Origin: Deltaproteobacteria bacterium
Lineage (GTDB): Bacteria > Desulfobacterota > Dissulfuribacteria > Dissulfuribacterales > UBA3076
DNA length: 10,318 nt
Assembly: GCA_021159445.1 (NCBI GenBank)
Contig: JAGGRV010000203.1
Location: 1-10,318 of the forward strand
Direction: 5' to 3'
Shown here one piece after another: positions 1 to 5,977 of the stretch (the first letter of the stretch is position 1; each line of letters opens with the position of its first letter). The notes under the pieces are model-generated. The model was given only the letters and a program-made list of their open reading frames with translations, searched no databases and was not told where the DNA came from. Both the position numbers and the translations under genes were made by a program.

Positions 1-1382
1 TCATCCATATTGTGAACCCGCTTGCGGTTCACCTCTTCTATCAGATGTCCAGAGCGGATACCCACACGGGCTGCCGGGCTTCCCTGCTCTACCTCTGCCA
101 CCAGAACACCCTGGGACTCACGGTATCCGAATTGTTCTGCCAGTTCCCCTGTCAGATCCTGCACGACAAGGCCGAGCTTGCCCAGAATCTTGTGCTGGGC
201 CGTCCCTATGGTTTTGCCAACAGGCTGTTCACCGATAGTGACTTTGAGAGTCTTGTGTTTGTTTTCTCTCAAAATTTCCATCTTTACCTTGGTTCCCGGT
301 GAAATCATGGCTATTTTGTTTCTGAGTTCCCCCAGGTCGTCAACCTTTTTGCCGTTCAGGCGAAGTATGATATCACCCTGTTTCAGGCCTGCTTTTTCTG
401 CAGGAGAGCCTTCCGAGACCTCGGCTACCAGCACACCCTCAGTCTTTTTCAGGCCAAAGGACTTGGCGAGTTCCTCGTCTATATCCTGTATGACCACTCC
501 GAGCCATCCCCTGGTGACTTTTCCTTTTTCCAGGAGTTGATCCACAATGGATTTTGCCATGTTTATCGGTATGGCAAAACCTATACCCATATAACCGCCA
601 CTTCTGGAGAATATGGCAGTGTTCATACCAACGGCCTCTCCGTGGATGTTAACAAGTGGCCCGCCTGAATTCCCAGGGTTTATGGCAGCATCCGTCTGTA
701 TAAAGTCTTCATAGTCGTTTATGCCTATGTGGCTTCTGCCCTTGGCGCTGACCACGCCTACAGTGACTGTATGACTGAGACCAAAGGGATTACCTATAGC
801 TATGGCCCACTCTCCCACCTCAAGCTTGTCCGAGTCGCCCAGGCGGAGTACCGGCAGATCTGTCGCATCTATCTTTATTACTGCCACATCGGATTGTGGA
901 TCCGTCCCTATCACCTTGGCCTTAAACTCCCTGCCGTCAGCCAGTTTTACCTTGATGAGGTCAGCATCTCCGACAACATGGTTATTGATGAGGATGTAGC
1001 CGTCTTTATTGATAATAAAGCCTGAGCCCTGCCCTCTCTGTTGGAATTTCTTGGGCATTCTCTGTTTTTGTCTAAAGTGGGGACCAAAAAAACGCTCAAA
1101 AAACGGGTCATTAAAGAAGTCCGAGGGGTCCTGGGACTGAAATGGTGATGTTGCGCCACCTCTTTCCACTGTCTTTTCAACCTGGACAAAGACTACCGCC
1201 GGCATTGCTTTTTTAACTACAGCGGCAAAGGCCTTGGCCGTCTTGTCTAACAGGGCTATGTTCTGGTCATCGATATTTGATGCAAAACTGTTTGCAGCAC
1301 AACTCAATATCAGCAGTATTGTTACCAACATCCTAATAAAGTTGAACTGTGTAAATGTTTTCAGATTGCTCTGTGGGTACAT
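1..1382 (-). CDS. degP: Do-type periplasmic serine protease (DegP/HtrA), C-terminus cut by the window edge
   Basis: This is a periplasmic chaperone-protease that degrades misfolded envelope proteins. I translated the minus strand: 460 codons are visible and only the extreme C-terminus is missing, judged by usual family length. Residues 1-34 form a signal peptide with a hydrophobic core at 18-30 and a likely signal peptidase I cut after SFA (34). An LA-loop-like region rich in Phe (about 85-104) precedes the trypsin-like domain (about 115-285). The catalytic triad is complete: His135 in NNHVV, Asp165 in DPQSDVAV and Ser239 in NPGNSGGPL. PDZ1 covers about 290-385 (starting RGWLGV) and PDZ2 starts near 400 (GKLGLVVQDL) and reaches the window edge; two PDZ domains point to DegP/DegQ rather than DegS. 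The ATG at 1382 is preceded by AAGGAG at 9 nt; Met18 is a weaker alternative. The gene lies 13 nt after ftsH and is probably co-transcribed and translationally coupled. DegP versus DegQ cannot be settled here. Confidence 0.95.
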   Translation of the reverse strand, partial: MYPQSNLKTFTQFNFIRMLVTILLILSCAANSFASNIDDQNIALLDKTAKAFAAVVKKAMPAVVFVQVEKTVERGGATSPFQSQDPSDFFNDPFFERFFGPHFRQKQRMPKKFQQRGQGSGFIINKDGYILINNHVVGDADLIKVKLADGREFKAKVIGTDPQSDVAVIKIDATDLPVLRLGDSDKLEVGEWAIAIGNPFGLSHTVTVGVVSAKGRSHIGINDYEDFIQTDAAINPGNSGGPLVNIHGEAVGMNTAIFSRSGGYMGIGFAIPINMAKSIVDQLLEKGKVTRGWLGVVIQDIDEELAKSFGLKKTEGVLVAEVSEGSPAEKAGLKQGDIILRLNGKKVDDLGELRNKIAMISPGTKVKMEILRENKHKTLKVTIGEQPVGKTIGTAQHKILGKLGLVVQDLTGELAEQFGYRESQGVLVAEVEQGSPAARVGIRSGHLIEEVNRKRVHNMD

Positions 1383-1391
1383 TTTGTTTTT

Positions 1392-1397
1392 CTCCTT
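1392..1397 (-). promoter_or_regulatory. Ribosome binding site of degP overlapping the ftsH stop
   Basis: On the minus strand AAGGAG lies 9 nt before the degP ATG and shares bases with the ftsH TAA stop (1396-1398). This supports the degP start and suggests that ribosomes finishing ftsH help to start degP. Confidence 0.75.
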
Positions 1398-3357
1398 ATT
1401 GTCCTTTTTCAGCCTCACCTGCGATTTTACTGAATTCATCTTTGCTCATTATTTCTTCTATGAGTAGGCGCTCTGCCACCTTCTCAAGGGAATCCCGGTG
1501 TTCTTCTATGATTTTTTGGGCCCTGGCACTTTGCTCGGTCAACAGTTGTCGTACCTGCTTGTCCACTTCTGAGGCAAGTTCAGGGCTCAAAGGTTCTGTG
1601 GTCTGTGGGAAACCAGGTACTCTCAGAAAGGGACTGGTTTCCCTGGAAAGAGCCACTGGTCCAACTTTTTCGTTCATTCCAAAGCGGCATATCATGCTTC
1701 TGGCTATTTCCGTAGCCATTTCCAGGTCATTCTGTGCTCCGGAACTCACCTCTCCCATAATTATTTTCTCAGCGGCGCGTCCCCCAAGGGCTACACAGAT
1801 CTTGTCCAGGAGTTCACTTTTGGTTACAAGGTACCGTTCTTCCTCAGGCAACTGAAGTGTGTAGCCAAGAGCTGCCTTTCCCCTTGGTATGATAGATATC
1901 TTGGCGACCGGCGGGGCATCGGGGCAATGAAATGCCACAAGGGCATGGCCAGACTCATGATAGGCCACGCGTTTGCGCTCTTTTTCCCCAAGAGCCCGGC
2001 TCTTTCGTTCCGGGCCGGCGAACACCTTTTCAACTGCCTCTTCGATGCAAGTCTGAGTGATCTGTTTTGAACCATGCCTTGCTGCAAGAAGGGCTGCCTC
2101 ATTCATGATATTAGCAAGATCGGCCCCGGAGAACCCCGGGGTCCTGAGGGCAATGGTTTTAAGATCTATGTCAGGGGCCAGGGGTTTGCCGCGGGAGTGG
2201 ACCTTGAGTATCGCTTCCCTGCCCTTCATGTCAGGGGCATCGAGTATTATCTGGCGATCGAACCTGCCGGGACGCAGAAGGGCCGGATCCAGGACCTCCG
2301 GCCGGTTGGTTGCGGCAAGCAGGATTACGCCGAGGTTGGGCTCAAATCCGTCCATCTCCACAAGGAGCTGGTTCAGGGTCTGCTCCCTTTCCTCATGACC
2401 GCCTCCCATCATTCCACCGCCACGGAATTTTCCTATGGCGTCAATCTCGTCAACAAAGATTATGCAGGGCGTGTTCTCCTTGGCCTGGTTAAAGAGGTCT
2501 CTTACCCGGGCGGCCCCAACGCCTACAAACATTTCAATGAATTCAGAGCCGGATATGCTATAAAAGGGAACCTCAGCTTCGCCGGCTAGGGCCCTTGCAA
2601 GGAGGGTCTTCCCTGTCCCCGGCGGACCCAGTAAAAGCACCCCTTTGGGTATCTTGGCCCCTAACTCCTCGAATTTTTTGGGCTCTTTCAAAAATTCCAC
2701 TACTTCTTTCAACTCTTCTTTGGACTCATCGCATCCGGCTACATCGTCAAACCGTACGCCGGTATCTTTCTCCATGGCAATCTTCGCCTTTGATTTGCCA
2801 AACGAGAGGAGCCCTGCTCCAGGCCTTCCCATGCCCTTGATCAGCAAAAACCAGAGCCCGACCCAGAAAAGTATCGGCAGGATTGTACCCCAGAAAAGCT
2901 GGTCAAGAATACCTTTCTGTACTCCTGAATAATCAACCCCCTTGGCATCCAGTTCCTCTACAAGTTTGGAATCATCAACTCTTAAGGTACGAAAAAGCAC
3001 CAGATCGCCCTTTTGCTCAGTCAGTTTTCGAAGCCGGGCAAAAAGTTCCTGCAGGGAAAGCTGTTTTTCCTTTCCCAACGGGGCGCTATCCATGATCTTT
3101 TCCTGCTCCAGTCCCTGAAGTTTCGTCTGTAATCTCTGAAGGCCGGCTGCACGACCTGTGTAAAGTATCCCCCGGATTTCTTCCTGATCCATGCGGATTT
3201 CAAGAATTCTTCCTTCCCTTAACATCTGTTTGAACTGGGAATAGGAAATTTCTCTTGTCTGCATGTGAATCCACAGATTCGGCAGACTGAAGATAAGAAT
3301 GAGCCCGACCATCCAATAGATAGCGGAAAATATTAGTCTGCGGCGTTTTTTATCCAT
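1396..3357 (-). CDS. ftsH: ATP-dependent zinc metalloprotease FtsH
   Basis: FtsH is a membrane-anchored AAA+ protease that extracts and degrades membrane and regulatory proteins. The 653 residues carry the full architecture. TM1 is at about 9-31 after a KKRRR cytoplasmic start. A periplasmic domain of about 120 residues follows (about 32-153), then TM2 (about 154-176). The AAA module has Walker A GPPGTGKT (244-251), Walker B IIFVDEID (299-306) and a second region of homology with the arginine fingers (ATNRP to RPGRFDR, 349-368). The M41 peptidase domain has the zinc motif HESGH (467-471) and the likely third ligand Asp544 in AQNDLEMAT. The tail is charged and probably coiled-coil. The periplasmic part looks longer than that of E. 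coli FtsH. The ATG at 3357 is the only plausible start: an in-frame TGA lies just upstream with no ATG, GTG or TTG in between. There is no Shine-Dalgarno. degP follows 13 nt downstream. Confidence 0.97.
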   Translation of the reverse strand: MDKKRRRLIFSAIYWMVGLILIFSLPNLWIHMQTREISYSQFKQMLREGRILEIRMDQEEIRGILYTGRAAGLQRLQTKLQGLEQEKIMDSAPLGKEKQLSLQELFARLRKLTEQKGDLVLFRTLRVDDSKLVEELDAKGVDYSGVQKGILDQLFWGTILPILFWVGLWFLLIKGMGRPGAGLLSFGKSKAKIAMEKDTGVRFDDVAGCDESKEELKEVVEFLKEPKKFEELGAKIPKGVLLLGPPGTGKTLLARALAGEAEVPFYSISGSEFIEMFVGVGAARVRDLFNQAKENTPCIIFVDEIDAIGKFRGGGMMGGGHEEREQTLNQLLVEMDGFEPNLGVILLAATNRPEVLDPALLRPGRFDRQIILDAPDMKGREAILKVHSRGKPLAPDIDLKTIALRTPGFSGADLANIMNEAALLAARHGSKQITQTCIEEAVEKVFAGPERKSRALGEKERKRVAYHESGHALVAFHCPDAPPVAKISIIPRGKAALGYTLQLPEEERYLVTKSELLDKICVALGGRAAEKIIMGEVSSGAQNDLEMATEIARSMICRFGMNEKVGPVALSRETSPFLRVPGFPQTTEPLSPELASEVDKQVRQLLTEQSARAQKIIEEHRDSLEKVAERLLIEEIMSKDEFSKIAGEAEKGQ

Positions 3358-3365
3358 AGAACTGT

Positions 3366-3394
3366 ATGGTAGGAACTGGTCAAAGAGGTGTCAA
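3366..3394 (-). promoter_or_regulatory. Candidate sigma-70-type promoter of ftsH, implying a leaderless mRNA
   Basis: On the minus strand a perfect -35 TTGACA (3389-3394) is followed by a 17-nt spacer and a TACCAT -10 (3366-3371, 4 of 6 matches to consensus). The ATG begins only 8 nt after the -10, so transcription would start at or 1-2 nt before the start codon. This agrees with the absence of any Shine-Dalgarno upstream of ftsH. The start site is inferred from spacing, not measured. Confidence 0.5.
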
Positions 3395-3442
3395 GAAAAG
3401 GTAAATTTTATTGCCAAAATACAAGATCAATAAAGTGTAAAC

Positions 3443-3562
3443 TAAATTGAGCGATTAGCCTTTAGCGGTTAGCTATTAGTTTAATGATTCCAGGAGATTT
3501 TGGTAATACCTTGATTTTTCAAAGCTAAACGCTAATGGCTAACAGCTAATTGCTCAACTTAG
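3443..3562. mobile_element. MITE-like heptad-repeat element, copy 1, with flanking 10-bp direct repeat
   Basis: This non-coding element of about 120 bp lies between ftsH and the parvulin gene. Its ends are imperfect inverted repeats: the left reads AATTGAGCGATTAGC and the reverse-complemented right AGTTGAGCAATTAGC. The left arm has TTAGC at 3455, 3462 and 3469 and TTAGT at 3476. The right arm has GCTAA at 3524, 3531, 3538 and 3545 and GCTCA at 3552. Both have an exact 7-bp period. The direct repeat GTGTAAACTA occurs on both sides (3435-3444 and 3563-3572), which looks like a target-site duplication; because its last bases resemble the element end, the exact boundary is uncertain by 1-2 bp. 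There is no coding capacity, so any movement would need a transposase from elsewhere. The remaining gap sequence (3573-3625) shows nothing clear. Confidence 0.6.
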
Positions 3563-3625
3563 GTGTAAACTACTTTTGACTTGTCGTGAAGGATGCCATT
3601 CGAAAGCTTCTTGAAAGTAGCTCCC

Positions 3626-4570
3626 CTAATTTTTCGGAGGGGCCGTGCTTTCTTGTGGTTTATCCTCAGAGAGGAGATCTTTGTTGACCTTTACCGGATA
3701 TTTGGCCTTTAGTTTTTCAATGAGCGCATCTTGTAACTGTTGCTGTTTTTCCTTTTGCAGGGTCTGTCTTATCTGGGCCTGAACCTCCGCCAGGGTTTTT
3801 GTGCTGGCTGCTTTTTTCTCTTGAACTTCGATAATATGGTATCCGAAGTTAGTTTTTACAGGGTCACTCAACTCACCTGGCTTAAGAGAAAAGGCTGCGG
3901 ATTCGAATTCAGGTACCATGCGCCCTTTGGTGAAAAAGCCCAGATCACCGCCCTTGTCTTTGGAACCAGGGTCATCTGAATACTTTTTTGCAAGCTCGGC
4001 AAAGTCTTCACCATTTTCCAGTTTTTTCTTGATGTCCTTGGCCTTTGATTCGGCCTCTTTCCACGCCTTTTCATCCGCCCCTTCCGGGACCTTCAGCAAG
4101 ATATGACGGGTCTTTACAGACTCTGGATTGGTAAATTCCTCCTCATGGCCTTTATAATAGGTCTCGATCTCATCATCAGTTATCTTGACCTTGCCCTCTA
4201 CCTCCCTTTGCAGGAATTTCTGGGCCAGAACGGCGTTCATGATATCCTCTATCTTGGCCTGAATTTCAGGGTCCTGGTCCAGCTTTTTATCCCTGGCTTC
4301 CTGGGCTATGAGAGTTATGTCTACCCATCTGTCCAGGAATTGCTCTTTCAACTGGGGATTTCTGAGTAAGGCCATCTGCAATTGAGGTGGCAAAGACTGG
4401 ATCTGAGTCTCAAATTCTTCAAGGGTGAGCTTATAGGAACCCACCTGTGCGAGGATATTTCCCTTTTCATCAGATGCAAAGGTGTTGCTGCAAAGACCAA
4501 AAATGAAGGAAAATCCCACCAATGCCAGGAACATTTTAAAAGTAAATCTGTGCGAACTAACTAGTTTCAT
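3626..4570 (-). CDS. Periplasmic parvulin-type peptidyl-prolyl isomerase (SurA/PrsA-like foldase)
   Basis: This is an exported PpiC-family prolyl isomerase and chaperone that likely helps fold secreted or outer-membrane proteins. The 314 residues start with a signal peptide: a basic N-region, a hydrophobic core at about 13-27, and a likely cut after TFA (32). A helical chaperone region (about 38-150) is of the SurA_N type. One parvulin domain (about 153-252) begins VKTRHILLK and contains GEDFAELAKKYSDDP, GGDLGFF, a GRMVPEFE-type segment and NFGYHIIEV near its end. A Lys/Gln-rich helix and a Pro-rich tail close the protein. A single rotamase domain fits PrsA/PpiD-like foldases better than two-domain SurA, and the lack of a lipobox Cys at the cut site argues against a PrsA lipoprotein. 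The ATG is preceded by AAGGAG at 6 nt. ftsH lies 268 bp downstream across the repeat element, so co-transcription is uncertain. The exact subfamily is not resolved. Confidence 0.9.
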   Translation of the reverse strand: MKLVSSHRFTFKMFLALVGFSFIFGLCSNTFASDEKGNILAQVGSYKLTLEEFETQIQSLPPQLQMALLRNPQLKEQFLDRWVDITLIAQEARDKKLDQDPEIQAKIEDIMNAVLAQKFLQREVEGKVKITDDEIETYYKGHEEEFTNPESVKTRHILLKVPEGADEKAWKEAESKAKDIKKKLENGEDFAELAKKYSDDPGSKDKGGDLGFFTKGRMVPEFESAAFSLKPGELSDPVKTNFGYHIIEVQEKKAASTKTLAEVQAQIRQTLQKEKQQQLQDALIEKLKAKYPVKVNKDLLSEDKPQESTAPPKN

Positions 4571-4576
4571 TTATTT

Positions 4577-4582
4577 CTCCTT
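4577..4582 (-). promoter_or_regulatory. Ribosome binding site of the parvulin gene
   Basis: AAGGAG on the minus strand with a 6-nt spacer to the ATG at 4570 fixes the start in front of a proper signal peptide. Confidence 0.7.
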
Positions 4583-4607
4583 TTCTATGTGAATTTCTAT
4601 ATGAAAT

Positions 4608-4635
4608 AAAAAACAAGGGAACCGCTTGCTAGCGG
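4608..4635 (-). terminator. Possible weak intrinsic terminator after the acyltransferase gene
   Basis: On the minus strand a short hairpin (CCGCT, 4-nt loop, AGCGG; 4622-4635) overlaps the acyltransferase stop codon. A run of six T (4608-4613) follows, 8 nt beyond the stem. The 5-bp stem and the gap before the T run make it weak. It could cause partial termination between this gene and the parvulin gene. Confidence 0.3.
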
Positions 4636-5450
4636 ATTACAGAACAAGGTGCGTAAAGCCCGGACGTTACCGTGGTATTAGGGGCTATTACTGAGTCTAA
4701 TCCAACCAATGTGCCCGGATTTGTAACGGAATTACATCCGGTTTGTGCATTGTCCCCAAGGATGGCCCCAAGCTTACGCCTTCCGGTATCGACTGAACTC
4801 CTTTCAATTCTGATGGATACATTTCCAGATGCAAAGCGCAAATTAGCAAATTTTGTGCCTGCTCCGAGGTTTACGTCTCTACCGAGGATACTGTCACCGA
4901 TATAGGCAAAATGCCCGGCCTTTGACCCATCTAAAAACACAGAGTGCTTAATTTCAGTAGTATGCCCAATTACACAGTTTTTTCCAATCAGGCAATCTCC
5001 GCGCATGTACGCCCCCTGTCTGATCTCCGTGTGATCTCCAATAATGCTTGGTCCCTTGATCATTGCACCGGATTCAATAAAGACCCCTTCCCCTATCTGT
5101 ATTCGGTCATCTGTAAATACTGCGCCCGCACAGACAAGGGAGGCCTGTGGAACGGGTTCTCCATTAACCCATACTTCGAGTTTGCCTTTAGTGGCCTCAT
5201 TACAGACAACCTCAAAGCCATCACGCACCCATCCATTTGGCAGCAAGACGAGATGCGTAGATAAGGGAATTCCCGGCATTATGGTTTTTTCGAGGTTTGG
5301 CCTGATGATCTTATGGATATATTCCTTGAGTAGGTCAAGGGCTGTCCACACCTCAGAGTTTTTAATGAAGAGACCTTTATAATCCTCTGAAATTCCAGGA
5401 AAGAACCAATCAAGATTACGAATAGAAGATATATTAATGTGTTTTGTCAA
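4629..5450 (-). CDS. GlmU-like left-handed beta-helix acetyltransferase without a pyrophosphorylase domain
   Basis: This is a putative sugar-phosphate N-acyltransferase of 273 residues. From about residue 118 to the end it is a left-handed beta-helix of hexapeptide repeats. The block KAGHFAYIGDSILGRDVNLG (177-196) closely matches the acetyltransferase domain of GlmU, including the catalytic His (His180, equivalent to E. coli His363) and a following Tyr183. Further matches are GAGTKFANLRF (197-206) and DTGRRKLGAILGDN (221-234), a pattern typical of sugar nucleotidyltransferase C-terminal helices. The first 115 residues lack the GlmU nucleotide-binding signature and I do not recognise them; they may bind an acceptor or mediate oligomerisation. 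The TTG at 5450 is the most upstream possible start (in-frame TAG two codons before) and the ribosome site is weak; no ATG occurs before residue 58. It lies 59 bp after the small hypothetical gene. Substrate is unknown; acetylation of GlcN-1-P or another amino sugar is the simplest guess. Confidence 0.8.
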   Translation of the reverse strand: MTKHINISSIRNLDWFFPGISEDYKGLFIKNSEVWTALDLLKEYIHKIIRPNLEKTIMPGIPLSTHLVLLPNGWVRDGFEVVCNEATKGKLEVWVNGEPVPQASLVCAGAVFTDDRIQIGEGVFIESGAMIKGPSIIGDHTEIRQGAYMRGDCLIGKNCVIGHTTEIKHSVFLDGSKAGHFAYIGDSILGRDVNLGAGTKFANLRFASGNVSIRIERSSVDTGRRKLGAILGDNAQTGCNSVTNPGTLVGLDSVIAPNTTVTSGLYAPCSVIR

Positions 5451-5485
5451 TCTCTAAGGCCTATTTAAATATGAAGACGTTTAAA

Positions 5486-5511
5486 GGTTCTGAGTTCAGA
5501 GGTTCGGGGTT
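5486..5511. repeat. Short GTTC heptad-like repeat
   Basis: GTTC occurs at 5487, 5494 and 5502, followed by GTTA at 5509, so spacing is 7, 8 and 7 nt. The array sits in the 59-bp gap between two genes and touches the stop codon of the 95-residue gene. Its motif differs from the TTAGC heptads, but its period is almost the same. Confidence 0.35.
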
Positions 5512-5797
5512 ACTTAAATAATAAACTATCTTTCAGCAAACGTTTAGCTATTTCAATATCATAGAGATGAAGCGGGGGCTTTCCCCTTCCGTCTTCCTTA
5601 TAGAAATCGGCTGCTTGCTGAATTGCAGGCCATTCAATCCAGCCATGATCATCCCACATGCCGGGATCATCCGCATTCCACATCCTGAATTCTACAGTAT
5701 CAGAGCCGGATCGAACATACATGCGTATCTTTTTATTCTCAAGAATTGGATTGTAGTATAGTCCTAATTCATCCTGCACAGCTTTCTCCTGAAACAT
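5510..5797 (-). CDS. Small hypothetical protein, acidic and Trp-rich
   Basis: I do not recognise this 95-residue protein. It has no signal peptide or membrane segment, so it is probably cytoplasmic. Visible traits are a beta-rich start (LGLYYNPI, KKIRMYVRSG), a middle rich in Trp and acidic residues (FRMWNADDPGMWDDHGWIEW, about 37-56) and a helical C-terminus (IEIAKRLLKDSLLF). The composition looks like a real gene and no competing frame is better. The start is uncertain: the ATG at 5797 has no Shine-Dalgarno, whereas a GTG at 5779 is preceded by CAGGAG with a 6-nt spacer and would give 89 residues. It is the first gene of the leftward group, 59 bp before the acyltransferase gene and divergent from the EndoQ gene. 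Function is unknown. Confidence 0.6.
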   Translation of the reverse strand: MFQEKAVQDELGLYYNPILENKKIRMYVRSGSDTVEFRMWNADDPGMWDDHGWIEWPAIQQAADFYKEDGRGKPPLHLYDIEIAKRLLKDSLLFK

Positions 5798-5819
5798 GTT
5801 TATTTATTAGCAGAATCAT

Positions 5820-5848
5820 AAGCTAAACTTTTGTATCCCAGCGGTCAA
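5820..5848 (-). promoter_or_regulatory. Weak candidate promoter for the leftward hypothetical/acyltransferase genes
   Basis: On the minus strand a TTGACC -35 (5843-5848, 5 of 6) is separated by 17 nt from TAGCTT (5820-5825, a poor -10). It is placed sensibly upstream of the 95-residue gene but is only suggestive. Confidence 0.25.
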
Positions 5849-5892
5849 TACTTGATATCCATAGTGGAGAAAAAAATTGTCTAACGAGTATT

Positions 5893-5915
5893 CAGCAAAA
5901 CCTAAGGTTTTGCTG
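5893..5915. promoter_or_regulatory. 23-bp palindrome in the divergent gap before the EndoQ gene
   Basis: CAGCAAAACCT and its exact reverse complement AGGTTTTGCTG are separated by a single A. Eleven perfect base pairs with almost no loop suit a dimeric DNA-binding protein or a cruciform better than an RNA hairpin. No T run follows, so it is not a typical intrinsic terminator. It lies 62 bp before the EndoQ start and 95 bp before the divergent hypothetical gene, where an operator for either would be expected. No clear -35/-10 pair was seen for the EndoQ gene. Confidence 0.4.
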
Positions 5916-5963
5916 GAGCCTCTTGCAACAAAGGTGTTATATAGAATTTATGATGAGGGATTG

Positions 5964-5971
5964 AGGAGAGG
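5964..5971 (+). promoter_or_regulatory. Ribosome binding site of the EndoQ gene
   Basis: AGGAGAGG ends 6 nt before the ATG at 5978, a good Shine-Dalgarno that fixes the start in front of the PHP domain. Confidence 0.7.
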
Positions 5972-5977
5972 TTAAAA

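Noticed and set aside
1293..1304. Lipobox in the DegP signal peptide (ILSC at residues 25-28)
   Set aside because: Leu at -2 is a poor fit and a standard SFA signal peptidase I site follows six residues later; a lipoprotein is unlikely though not excluded.
2074..2589. 171-residue plus-strand open frame inside ftsH
   Set aside because: It is a shadow of the highly conserved AAA domain coding on the other strand.
3449..3560. Short regular repeats that might be a CRISPR array
   Set aside because: The unit is only 7 bp, without long repeats or unique spacers, and the arrays are inverted to each other.
3621..3642. CCCCT/AGGGG hairpin at the end of the parvulin gene as a terminator
   Set aside because: Only a 5-bp stem with a 10-nt loop and no T run on either strand.
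5923..5947. TTGCAA and TAGAAT as a promoter for the EndoQ gene
   Set aside because: The spacer is only 13 nt, too short for a sigma-70 promoter.
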